Assembly (NCBI GenBank): GCA_900546825.1
Contig: UREE01000006.1
Span: 1-49,263 of the forward strand
Direction of reading: 5' to 3'
Source of the DNA: an uncultured Collinsella sp.
GTDB taxonomy: Bacteria; Actinomycetota; Coriobacteriia; Coriobacteriales; Coriobacteriaceae
Length of the DNA stretch: 49,263 nt
Of the stretch, positions 5,950 to 13,878 are shown one piece after another (positions within the stretch are counted from its first letter, which is position 1; each line of letters opens with the position of its first letter). Position numbers and translations under genes: made by a program. The notes beneath the pieces are model-generated. The model did not search any database and was not told where the DNA came from. It saw nothing but the letters and a program-made list of their open reading frames with translations.

Positions 5950-8949
5950 CTATTTCTTAAGGAGGTACGGATAGTTGTCGCGCACAGCCCTGATGGTCAG
6001 GCGGACGGCCTCGGGCAGACCGGTGTTGACGGCATCGACCGAGACGGTGCGGACCGTGCCGGCGACGCGGACCTTAAAGTGGTCCTCGTCCACGGCCAGG
6101 AAGCCCTCGTTCTCGGAGTTCTCCATGTCCTGATCGCTCCAGAACAGGGTGAGCTTGTCCTTGTAGGGACGACCCTCCTGGTAGGGGCAGAACACGGCGC
6201 AGTTGCCGCACTCGTTGCACATGCCGTCGATGTGGACGACCTGATGCTTGGCCAGGCCCGGCACCTTAATTGCCACGTTGGCGCGGTTGGGGCACACATC
6301 GCAGCAGACCTCGCACACCGAGCCGCAGCCCAGGCAGCGGGTCTTGGTGCAGTTGCGCTTGTCACGGCATAGCGACCCCTTGCGCTCGTAGCAGGTGTCC
6401 TCGCGGCCGGCCTGCTCGTTGCAGTCGACGTACTTGTTAAAGTCCACGCCGGCGATGGCGCGGGCGACCTCGGCGGCGTCGGCGATAGCCTCGACCACGG
6501 TAGCGGGACCGCGGCGGCAGTCACCGGCAGCCCAGACGCCCTCGACGCCGGTGGAGGTGGCGGCAAGGCGGCCGCGACGGTCGTGCTCGACGCCCGCGGC
6601 GTCGTACAGGCTGGCATCGATGCCCTCGCCCACGGCGCAGATCACCGTGGTGGCGGAAAGCTCGACGGTCTCGCCCGTGGCGACGGGGCTGCGACGGCCG
6701 CTTGCATCCGGCTCGCCAAGTTCCATGACGTCGCAGGTCAGCGCGGCGCCGTTGAGCGCCTTGGGCGCCAGCAGCTCGCAGAACTCAACGCCGTCGGCAA
6801 GAGCAAGATCGAGCTCTTCCTCGTCGGCGGGCATCTGCTTCTTGGTGCGGCGATACACCAGGCGCACGTTCTTCACGCCAGCAAGGCGCTTGGCCACGCG
6901 GGCCGCGTCCATGGCGGTGTTGCCGGCGCCGATGACCACGACGTCCTCGCCCAGCTCGAGCTTCTCGCCCTTCTTGGCGGCCTCGAGGAACTCCAGCACG
7001 TCGAGCTCGGCACCCTCGCCCAGGCCCGCAGAGCCGGGCATCCAGGCACCGGTGGCCACGACCACGTCGGTAAAGCCCTGGGCCTTGAGCTCGTCAATGG
7101 ACTCCACGCGGGCGTTGAGCTGCACCTTGGCGCCAAAGGCCAGACAGAGCTCGGCATCGTGGGAGATATCGTCGCTCGCGATACGGAACTCGGGGATCAC
7201 GTGACGGACCACGCCGCCGAGAGAGTCGCGGGCCTCGAAGATAGTGACGGGCACGCCGGCACGCGTCAGGAAGAACGCCGTCGCCAGGCCGGCAGGGCCG
7301 CCGCCGATAACGGCAACGTTGCGCTCGGCGTCGTTGGCGATGGCCTGGGCGCGCAGCTTGGGCAGCACGGCGGTCATGGCCTCGCGAGCGGCCTTGAGCT
7401 TGCTGGCGCGGATCTGGGCGCCCTCGGGCTCGTAGAATGCACGCTCGCAGGCACGGCCGCAGGGATGCGGGCAGATGGTACCGGTGATGAACGGCAGGGC
7501 GTTGCGCTCGATGATGATGTTGAGTGCGTCCTCGTAGCGACCCTCGTCAACAGCCGCCAGGTAGGCGGGAATATCCTGCTGGATGGGGCAGCTCGTGCGG
7601 CACGGCGTGGTAAAGCAATCGGAAAGCGGGCTCTTGCCAGCGACCTTGCGGTCGGGCAGCGGACGCAGCGGCTTCTTGTAGAGCGGGTTGGTGAGCGAGT
7701 CGGTCTGGATCGCGGTCACGGCCTCGAGCGAGACGCCCTCAAACGGCTTGCCGTCCAGATCGGTAAACTCGCCGGCCATCTGGCTAAAGCGCTCGTAGCC
7801 ACCGGGCTTGAGCACGTCGGTCGCCAGGGTGACGGGCCAAATGCCGGCATCGTACAGGGCGCGGATGTTGTAGACCGTGGCACCGCCGGAGTAGCTGATG
7901 CGCAGCTTGCCGTCAAACTGCTCGGTAATGCGGCGGGCGGCCTCGATGGTCAGCGAGAACAGCGAACGGCCCGACATGTACATCTCGGTGGAGGGCAGCT
8001 CGTTCCTCGTCACGTCGACGGGGAACGTGTTGGTCAGCTTGACGCCAAACTCCAGGCCGCGCTCGGCGCACAGGGCAATCAGGCGCTCGAACATGGGCAC
8101 GGCATCGGCCCACTGCAGGTCCTCGCGGAAGTGCGTATCGTCGAAGACGATGTAGTCAAAGCCCAGCTCGTTGAGGCGCTGACGGGCAAACTCATAGCCC
8201 AGCAGCGTGGGGTTGCACTTGATGTAGGTGTTGAGGCCCTTCTCGGTGATCAGATAGGTCGCGATGCGCTCGATCTCCGCCGGCGGGCAGCCATGCAGCG
8301 TGGACTCGGTGATGGAGTTGGACACGCGCGCCGGGATGGACTCGACAAACGCGGCATCGACATGCTCAAACTTGTCCAGGTTAGCGAGAGCCCAGGCACG
8401 GCACTCGTTCCAGACGTCGGAGCCGCTGGCGTCCTTCATGCCCTCGATGTAGGCATCGACCTTGGGGCTCTTGATGCCCTCCAGGTCATAGCCCACGGAC
8501 ATGTTGAAGACAAAGCCGTCCGGGCTGCCCAGGCCGTACTCGCGAGCGATCAGGTGGCAGGCAAACCATGCCTTCACGTACTCGGCAAAGGCCTGCGGAA
8601 CCTCGAGCTCGGTCGACCACTCGCAGTTGTAGCACTCATCCTGCGCCACGATGCAGGGTTTGTTCACACACTTGGAGAGCTCCTCGCCGTCCATAACCTG
8701 GACGGTCTTGAGCTCAAAGAAGCGGGAACCAGCCACATAAGAGGCCACGATGTTCTGGGCAAGCTGCGTATTGGGGCCGGCAGCCGGGCCAAACGGAGTC
8801 TCGATGCGCTCGTCAAAAATGGGAAGCGCACCCTCCTGGTTGGTCGTGACCATCTTGCGCACGCCAAAGATGGCGTCCTGGGTCTTGTGCTCCTCGATGA
8901 TCCAGTTCATCAGCTGCGAAAACGGGATCGGCCTCATGATGTCGCTCAT
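5950..8949 (-). CDS. ygfK: YgfK-type flavoprotein / putative selenate reductase subunit
   Basis: I chose ATG 8949 (MSDIMRPIPFSQ, behind AGAGGAGCTCACT), giving 999 residues. An upstream in-frame ATG at 9072 would add 41 Arg/Pro-rich residues with no family support. Residues about 1-430 form a dihydroorotate-dehydrogenase-like barrel. A GltD-like region follows, with Cys-rich CFTTPCRTSCP near 445 and ICPHPCGRACE near 492, then FAD binding VIGGGPAG at about 547 and NAD(P) binding VIGAGNTAMDAARVA. The C-terminal ferredoxin domain has CLGCGSVCEVCCDVCP and CNECGNCAVFCP. The protein is expected to pass electrons between NAD(P)H, flavin and Fe-S centres. In gut bacteria ygfK, ssnA and xdhD cluster as a purine/urate-breakdown unit. 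Its exact reaction remains unsettled in the literature as I know it. Confidence 0.9.
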   Translation of the reverse strand: MSDIMRPIPFSQLMNWIIEEHKTQDAIFGVRKMVTTNQEGALPIFDERIETPFGPAAGPNTQLAQNIVASYVAGSRFFELKTVQVMDGEELSKCVNKPCIVAQDECYNCEWSTELEVPQAFAEYVKAWFACHLIAREYGLGSPDGFVFNMSVGYDLEGIKSPKVDAYIEGMKDASGSDVWNECRAWALANLDKFEHVDAAFVESIPARVSNSITESTLHGCPPAEIERIATYLITEKGLNTYIKCNPTLLGYEFARQRLNELGFDYIVFDDTHFREDLQWADAVPMFERLIALCAERGLEFGVKLTNTFPVDVTRNELPSTEMYMSGRSLFSLTIEAARRITEQFDGKLRISYSGGATVYNIRALYDAGIWPVTLATDVLKPGGYERFSQMAGEFTDLDGKPFEGVSLEAVTAIQTDSLTNPLYKKPLRPLPDRKVAGKSPLSDCFTTPCRTSCPIQQDIPAYLAAVDEGRYEDALNIIIERNALPFITGTICPHPCGRACERAFYEPEGAQIRASKLKAAREAMTAVLPKLRAQAIANDAERNVAVIGGGPAGLATAFFLTRAGVPVTIFEARDSLGGVVRHVIPEFRIASDDISHDAELCLAFGAKVQLNARVESIDELKAQGFTDVVVATGAWMPGSAGLGEGAELDVLEFLEAAKKGEKLELGEDVVVIGAGNTAMDAARVAKRLAGVKNVRLVYRRTKKQMPADEEELDLALADGVEFCELLAPKALNGAALTCDVMELGEPDASGRRSPVATGETVELSATTVICAVGEGIDASLYDAAGVEHDRRGRLAATSTGVEGVWAAGDCRRGPATVVEAIADAAEVARAIAGVDFNKYVDCNEQAGREDTCYERKGSLCRDKRNCTKTRCLGCGSVCEVCCDVCPNRANVAIKVPGLAKHQVVHIDGMCNECGNCAVFCPYQEGRPYKDKLTLFWSDQDMENSENEGFLAVDEDHFKVRVAGTVRTVSVDAVNTGLPEAVRLTIRAVRDNYPYLLKK

Positions 8950-9049
8950 AGTGAGCTCCTCTCTGTAACGCCCGGCGAGACCGCGCGGCGGGCGCAAATA
9001 CGGTGTAGCGCTAGCACAGCGCCGGCGACCCCGCGGAGGCCGCCTATAC

Positions 9050-9081
9050 GCGCGTCGGATGCGGCGAAACATCCGACGCGC
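9050..9081. terminator. GC-rich hairpin downstream of ssnA
   Basis: A perfect 12-bp stem pairs GCGCGTCGGATG (9050-9061) with 9070-9081 across an 8-base loop. It lies between ssnA and ygfK without a T-run. It is therefore more likely an intercistronic attenuator or RNA-stability hairpin than a full terminator. A hairpin of equal arm length lies after the permease gene. Confidence 0.45.
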
Positions 9082-9098
9082 GCGAAACTACTTGTGAA

Positions 9099-10454
9099 TT
9101 AGTAGGCGCGATCGTTGAGCGTGCTCCAGAGCTTCTTGGACTCAGCCATGGTCCACGCGTTGATCTTGTCCTCATCAATGCCAACGAACTCGCGATCCTT
9201 GTACAGGACGCGGCCGTTGATGATGGTGGTGCGGCAGTTTTTGCCCATCATGCCAAAGAGCATGTGGCCGTCGATGTTCTCCTCGCTCAGCGGCGTAAAG
9301 GGCTTGTAGTCCATAACGATGACGTCGGCGGCAGCGCCGGCCTCGAGCACACCGAGCTTGCGGTCGAAGTACTTGCTCGCCATCTTGGCGTTGTTCTCGA
9401 ACAGCATGGTCATGGCCTCGCACCAGCCCACGTTGGGCATGGCGGCGTTGTGGCGCTGAATGATCAGGAAGACCTTGAGGCTCTCGAGCATATCGTGAGT
9501 GTAGGCGTCGGTGCCCATGCACACGGGGATGCCGCGGCGGAAGAACTCGAGCACGGGGGCGCAGCCCACGGCGTTGCCCATATTGGATTCGGGGTTGTTG
9601 ACGAGCCAGGTACCGGACTCCTTGACGATATCCATCTCGGCAGGCGTCACGTGGATGCAGTGGCCGAGCATGGTGTCGGGACCCAGCAGGTTGTGCTGCA
9701 GCAGGCGCTCGACGGGGCTGATGCCACCGCGGTTGAGGCGGGAGTCCCACACGTCATTCATGCCCTCGCACACATGGATGTGGAAGCCGGTCAGACCGTT
9801 GTTGGCCTCGGCCATCTTGTCCATGGTCTCGTCCGAAAGCGTAAAGGTGGCATGTCCGCCAAACACGGCGGCGATCATGTGGTTGTCGTTATCGCGACGC
9901 TCCTTGGCGGCCCACTGGGCAAACTCGGCGTTCTCGGCAATGGCCTGGTCGCATTTTTCCTGACCGCGGCGGTCGGAGACCTCGTAGCACAGGCACGAAC
10001 GCATGCCCAGCTCCTGAGCTGCATCCTTAATGGTAAAGAGGCTGCCTGGGATCTCGCAGAAGCTCGCGTGGTGATCGAAGATCGTTGTGACGCCATCGCG
10101 GATGGAGTCAAGAATCGTGGCATAGGCGCTGGCCTTGGTGCCGTCGAGCGTCAGGTTGTCATCGATCTTCCACCACTGCTGCTCAAGATTCTCCAGGAAG
10201 TTGGTGGGGTTGCAGCCCTTAATGGCAAGGCCGCGGGCCAGACCCGAGTAGATGTGGGTGTGGCAGTTGATGAGTCCGGGCATGATGAGGTTGCCCTGGG
10301 CGTCGACGTACTCGGCATCCGGGTACTTGGCCTTGAGCTCGCGCTCGGGGCCTACTTCGACGATCGTATCTCCGTCAATGGCGACCGCACCGTTGGGAAT
10401 GAACGGGGTCTGAGAATTGCGGGTAAAGACAGAACCGTTAGCGACCAGAAGCAT
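9099..10454 (-). CDS. ssnA: SsnA-type amidohydrolase
   Basis: I chose ATG 10454, behind GAAGGGAGC with correct spacing, giving 451 residues; an ATG 18 bp upstream lacks a good site. The protein is a metal-dependent amidohydrolase. It has NCHTHIYSG (H65, H67), DHHASF, HIHVCEG, GHCIHVT and GTDAYTHDM, which cover the usual metal and catalytic positions. The best match is SsnA, the putative aminohydrolase that accompanies xdhD and ygfK. By analogy with guanine or chlorohydrolase-like deaminases it should open or deaminate a purine-derived ring; the substrate is not proven by sequence. It is the second gene of the operon, after the permease. The intergenic 10455-10650 holds GC-rich hairpins only. 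Confidence 0.9.
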   Translation of the reverse strand: MLLVANGSVFTRNSQTPFIPNGAVAIDGDTIVEVGPERELKAKYPDAEYVDAQGNLIMPGLINCHTHIYSGLARGLAIKGCNPTNFLENLEQQWWKIDDNLTLDGTKASAYATILDSIRDGVTTIFDHHASFCEIPGSLFTIKDAAQELGMRSCLCYEVSDRRGQEKCDQAIAENAEFAQWAAKERRDNDNHMIAAVFGGHATFTLSDETMDKMAEANNGLTGFHIHVCEGMNDVWDSRLNRGGISPVERLLQHNLLGPDTMLGHCIHVTPAEMDIVKESGTWLVNNPESNMGNAVGCAPVLEFFRRGIPVCMGTDAYTHDMLESLKVFLIIQRHNAAMPNVGWCEAMTMLFENNAKMASKYFDRKLGVLEAGAAADVIVMDYKPFTPLSEENIDGHMLFGMMGKNCRTTIINGRVLYKDREFVGIDEDKINAWTMAESKKLWSTLNDRAY

Positions 10455-10602
10455 GAATGCTCCCTTCAACATCAGAGGCGGGGTTTGACACCTCTGACAT
10501 AGCGGAAGTGCGAAGCGCCGGCCTACACCGGAAACGGGCCCTCTCCCGTCAACGCTTCACCAAAGGGGCAAGCCCTTTGAAGTGCGGCCTATCGCCGCAT
10601 GG

Positions 10603-10634
10603 CGTCGGCGGACGAGGCGATACGTCCGCCGACG
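10603..10634. terminator. GC-rich hairpin after the permease gene
   Basis: CGTCGGCGGACG (10603-10614) pairs perfectly with 10623-10634. It lies 17 bp past the permease stop and has no T-run on the minus strand. This is probably a partial terminator or processing hairpin that sets permease output against the downstream enzymes. Confidence 0.45.
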
Positions 10635-10650
10635 AATAGCACCGAATTGG

Positions 10651-12045
10651 TTACTTCTTGCTCTCGGGCAAGACCAGATCCACGGCAGCGTCCTTGGCGG
10701 CATCGATGTGCTGAGCCACGACCGGCGTCTGCGGAAGGATCAGATTAAGGACAATGGCCATGATTGCGGTGGGGGTTACGGCATTGGAGCCGATGACGGT
10801 GGACACCCAGGCGGGCATACCCTCGCCGGCAAGGCAACCGCTGGCCATCCAGATACCCAGGCCAAAGACGACGGAGGTGCCGACGATGGTGGTAGTGCGC
10901 TGCGTGAGGCCCTCGCGGGTGAACATGCGCACGCCATTCATGGTGATGGTGCCAAAGACGCCGACGGTCGCGCCGCCGATGACGGGCTGCGGGATAGCGG
11001 AAAGGACGGCAGAGAGCTGCGGGAACAGACCGGCAATGGCAAAGACGGCCGCGATGATCACAAAGACCCACTTGTTGACGACCTTGTTGGAGCAGATGAT
11101 GCCCACGTTCTGGCCAAGGGCGCTGGTGGGAAGACCGCCCAGCAGGCCGCCGACCATAGAAGTGAGGCCCTGGGACACGATAGCGCCGGAGAGCTCGCGC
11201 TCGGTGGGCATACGGTCGATGGAGCCCAGGCAGGCGGCGGAGACGTCACCGATAACCTGGATGGCAACCATGGGGAACACGACGGCGAGGGTAATGCAGA
11301 CCTCGGGATCAAACTCGAGCGCGTAGGGCATGAGCTTGGGAAGGGCGAAGACCTGAGCGGTGGCGACGCTGGAGAAGTCGATCATGCCGAAGGGGATGGA
11401 GACGATCATGCCAACGATCATGCCAAAGAACACGGAGCCCAGCTTGAGCGTGCCCTTGCCAAAGTTGGCGAGCGCAAAGACCACTGCGAAGGTGATAAGA
11501 GCGACGCACCAGGCCTGCGGGGTGCCCCACAGCGGCGTGCCCATGCCGCCGGCCATGTACTTGACGGCCGTGGGATACAGCGAAACGCCAATGGAGAAGA
11601 TGACCGTACCGGTCACGACGGGCGGGAACAGCCACTTAATCTTGCTGTAGGCCAGACCAAAGAGGACCGCGACGGCACCGCCGACAATCTCGCCGCCCAG
11701 CAGCGCACCAAAGCTAAAGCCCGAGGCACCCATGGCCTGCAGGGCCGGCAGGAACGCGAACGAGACGCCCATGACGATGGGCAGGCCGCCGCCGATGCGG
11801 CGGAAGGGAGCGAAGGCCTGAAGGGCCGTGTCGATTGCCGAAAGAATGAGCGCAACCTGAATGATGTCGGTGCTCTGCTGGCTATTAAAGCCGTAGACGC
11901 CGGCCATGATGACAGCCGGGGTGATGATACCGGCAAACGAAGCCAGTACGTGCTGAAGGGCACACGGGATCATTTCCTTAACGGGAGGCATGCCTTCACG
12001 AGTGAACAGGGCTTCAGTGCCGTTCGTAACCGTCTCCTGGGTCAT
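10651..12045 (-). CDS. NCS2 (NAT) family uracil/xanthine permease
   Basis: A 464-residue polytopic membrane protein of NCS2 nucleobase:cation symporter type. The QH motif is present (ALQHVLASFAG, about residue 29). The family signature region reads ALGQNVGIICSNKV near residue 320, with the conserved Q-N-x-G. At least a dozen hydrophobic helices are visible. It is the first gene of the purine operon, so its substrate is probably a purine such as xanthine, hypoxanthine or urate. Sequence alone does not separate these from uracil. The ribosome-binding site (GGATTGGTGG) is modest. The 340-bp AT-rich region upstream is shared with the divergent regulator. Confidence 0.9.
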   Translation of the reverse strand: MTQETVTNGTEALFTREGMPPVKEMIPCALQHVLASFAGIITPAVIMAGVYGFNSQQSTDIIQVALILSAIDTALQAFAPFRRIGGGLPIVMGVSFAFLPALQAMGASGFSFGALLGGEIVGGAVAVLFGLAYSKIKWLFPPVVTGTVIFSIGVSLYPTAVKYMAGGMGTPLWGTPQAWCVALITFAVVFALANFGKGTLKLGSVFFGMIVGMIVSIPFGMIDFSSVATAQVFALPKLMPYALEFDPEVCITLAVVFPMVAIQVIGDVSAACLGSIDRMPTERELSGAIVSQGLTSMVGGLLGGLPTSALGQNVGIICSNKVVNKWVFVIIAAVFAIAGLFPQLSAVLSAIPQPVIGGATVGVFGTITMNGVRMFTREGLTQRTTTIVGTSVVFGLGIWMASGCLAGEGMPAWVSTVIGSNAVTPTAIMAIVLNLILPQTPVVAQHIDAAKDAAVDLVLPESKK

Positions 12046-12131
12046 TTGACCACCAATCCTCGAAATAGTTGTTTCGCATCTAACGCTCTATTGTGACGCA
12101 GTGCGGGGTTGAGGTTGTGCCTTCGTTGCAT

Positions 12132-12160
12132 ATCGTATTAAAGATGATTCTCATTCTCAA
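12132..12160 (-). promoter_or_regulatory. candidate promoter of the purine operon with Fur-like box
   Basis: On the minus strand, -35 TTGAGA (12160-12155), a 17-bp spacer and -10 TACGAT (12137-12132) lie about 80 bp upstream of the permease start. Overlapping the -35 and spacer is TGAGAATGAGAATCA (12159-12145). It matches the 7-1-7 Fur consensus TGATAATnATTATCA at 11 of 14 fixed positions. Iron control would suit an operon whose products need many Fe-S clusters. A second, weaker promoter-like pair (TTGACC, 17 bp, TTATTT) lies at 12263-12235. Confidence 0.45.
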
Positions 12161-12395
12161 TAATAATTTTTTGTTATCAGACTATTCTTCAGCTGAGATA
12201 ATGCATTTCCGCAGGTCAGGAAAGTGTCTGGTCAAAATAACATCTAACTTTTCTTTTGGTCAACCGTTTACCGCCAAATTCCTACCGTTCGTCTGTATTA
12301 CGCAATGTACCTGCGGATATACGAGATGAAGAGTAGCGTGTTACCATGAGAAAAAATTGTTATGAACCTTCCGATTTCACCCAAAGGAGTTGCCC

Positions 12396-13052
12396 GTGAA
12401 CGAGACCGTACGTCGCTTTTTGCCGATGGTCGATTTCCTGGAGCAGATACTCGGTAAGAACAGCGAGATCGTCCTGCACGATTTCTCGGATCCCGACCAC
12501 GCCATCGTCGATATTCGCAACGGCATCGTGAGTGGCCGCAAGGTCGGCGGTCCCGCCACCGACCTGGCACTCAAGATCATGCACGACGCCAAGTATCGCG
12601 ACCTGCCGTTTATTACGGGCTACGAGGGGCGCGGCGCCGGTGGCAAGACGCTAGAGTCAGCGACGTACTTTATCCGCGAGAATGACGAGATCGTCGGTAT
12701 GCTTTGCGTCAACACCGACCTCTCGACCGTGCGCTCCATCAACGCCATGGCGCAGCAGCTCATGGCGTGCTTCGACGCGGCGCCGACGCGCACGGAGCCC
12801 GCCCCTATCGAGGTCGAAAGCCTTTCGGAATCTACGCAGGAGCTCATCGACCGCAGCATTGCCGAGTTGCTGAGCGCGCGCGGGCTGGATGTAGCGTCGC
12901 TTGGCCAGAGCGACCGCGTGGACGTCATTCGCCACCTCAACGGCAACGGGGTGTTCATGCTCAAGGGCGCCGTGGCCTGCGCCGCCACCGCGCTGGGCAT
13001 CTCGGAGCCCAGCGTCTACCGCTACCTGCAAAAAGTTCGCAAGGAAGGCTAA
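12396..13052 (+). CDS. YheO/DauR-like PAS-domain transcriptional regulator
   Basis: A 218-residue protein. GTG 12396 is preferred because AAAGGAG ends six bases upstream; a TTG two codons earlier is the alternative. The N-terminal YheO-like PAS region is recognisable by FLEQILGKNSEIVLHDF, GPATDLAL and the ITGYEGRGAGGKTL loop, and its sheet ends at EIVGMLCVNTD. The C-terminal 60 residues form the HTH_22 region, with VDVIRHLNGNGVFMLKGAV and the recognition helix ISEPSVYRYLQKV. It is divergent from the purine operon, so it probably senses a purine or related metabolite and regulates that operon. This is inference from position. No obvious dyad could be assigned as its operator. Confidence 0.85.
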   Translation: MNETVRRFLPMVDFLEQILGKNSEIVLHDFSDPDHAIVDIRNGIVSGRKVGGPATDLALKIMHDAKYRDLPFITGYEGRGAGGKTLESATYFIRENDEIVGMLCVNTDLSTVRSINAMAQQLMACFDAAPTRTEPAPIEVESLSESTQELIDRSIAELLSARGLDVASLGQSDRVDVIRHLNGNGVFMLKGAVACAATALGISEPSVYRYLQKVRKEG

Positions 13053-13085
13053 CAAACAAAAAGACTGCCCTTGGAGGGCTAAACG

Positions 13086-13116
13086 TGATCCCTTGGGGAC
13101 GAAGGGAAACGGATCA
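13086..13116. repeat. 31-bp imperfect palindrome
   Basis: The sequence begins TGATCCCTT and ends AAGGGAAACGGATCA around GGGGACG. It lies between the regulator gene and the bidirectional terminator. It shares the GGGAC/GTCCC flavour of the other intergenic palindromes in this window. Confidence 0.5.
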
Positions 13117-13136
13117 TTTTTGTCGCATCGCTTGAC

Positions 13137-13170
13137 AAAAGACCCTGCAGCTCGCACCGCAGGGTCTTTT
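13137..13170. terminator. bidirectional terminator between regulator and ridA
   Basis: AAAAGACCCTGC (13137-13148) pairs perfectly with GCAGGGTCTTTT (13159-13170). T-runs follow the stem on both strands. It serves the plus-strand regulator and the minus-strand ridA. Confidence 0.85.
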
Positions 13171-13200
13171 TGCATGCCATGTTTAGTTGTTGCCAACGCC

Positions 13201-13578
13201 CTAGAGAGCGGCGACGACCTCGATCTCGACCAGACCGCCGGCCGGAAGGGCGGCAACCTGGAAGGCGCTGCGCGCAGGGAACGGAGCCTCGAACTTGGAG
13301 GCATAAATCTCGTTCACGGCAGCGAAGTCGGCGATGTCGGCCAGGTAGACCGTGGTCTTGACGACATCGGCAAAGGTGGCGCCGGCAGCGGTCAGCAGGG
13401 CCTCGACGTTAGCAAGGGACTGCTTAGCCTGGGCTTCGACGCCCTCGGGCATCTTGCCGGTTGCGGGGTCGATGCCCAGCTGGCCGGACAGGAACACCAT
13501 GTTGCCGGTCTGGATGCCGGGGGAATACGGGCCGATGGCTGCAGGTGCGTTATCGGAAGACACGACGGTCTTGCTCAT
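13201..13578 (-). CDS. ridA: RidA family enamine/imine deaminase
   Basis: A 125-residue protein starting at ATG 13578 behind AAGGAGAAAAAC; a longer upstream frame has no site. This is the full length of the RidA/YjgF family. IGPYSPG, FLSGQLGIDP and FPARSAFQVAALP are present, including the conserved substrate-binding Arg (R103). RidA hydrolyses reactive 2-aminoacrylate and related enamines from PLP enzymes. RidA-like proteins also occur in purine and pyrimidine breakdown clusters, so its place beside this operon may be meaningful. It has its own promoter and is separated from the regulator by a terminator. Confidence 0.92.
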   Translation of the reverse strand: MSKTVVSSDNAPAAIGPYSPGIQTGNMVFLSGQLGIDPATGKMPEGVEAQAKQSLANVEALLTAAGATFADVVKTTVYLADIADFAAVNEIYASKFEAPFPARSAFQVAALPAGGLVEIEVVAAL

Positions 13579-13667
13579 GTTTTTCTCCTTACGATCAGTT
13601 GAGAAAGCGTGAGCGCGGCGTTCACACCGGGAGGCACAGTTCGGTCTGAACACCGCGCTTGATTGGG

Positions 13668-13696
13668 ATAGTACTCAAGGTTTCCGCGCGATGCAA
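13668..13696 (-). promoter_or_regulatory. sigma-70-type promoter of ridA
   Basis: On the minus strand, TTGCAT (13696-13691), a 17-bp spacer and TACTAT (13673-13668). The predicted start near 13661 gives a leader of about 80 bases. Confidence 0.55.
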
Positions 13697-13878
13697 GATT
13701 ATTATCACGTTGCGAGAATCTTTTATCGCCCAACGGTTTCCCAGGACCGCTGAACGGTTCTTATGTGGAGCAGCCAGCCCAAGCTGCTGAAGACTTTATC
13801 CCGCTTGGAACACGGGCATCGCCCGCCGCGACGGCACCACTATACTTTTGAGTATCTGAGCATTTTGAAAGGCAGGAT

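Noticed and set aside
6583..9102. Open frame of 839 codons antisense to ygfK
   Set aside because: Same effect of GC-rich third positions; no ribosome-binding site or recognisable domain.
10582..12096. Open frame of 504 codons antisense to the permease
   Set aside because: Asp/Gly/His-rich translation without hydrophobic core; the minus-strand permease explains the region.
12235..12263. Alternative purine operon promoter TTGACC-17 bp-TTATTT
   Set aside because: The -10 is poor and the leader would be about 180 bases; the pair at 12132-12160 is better placed.
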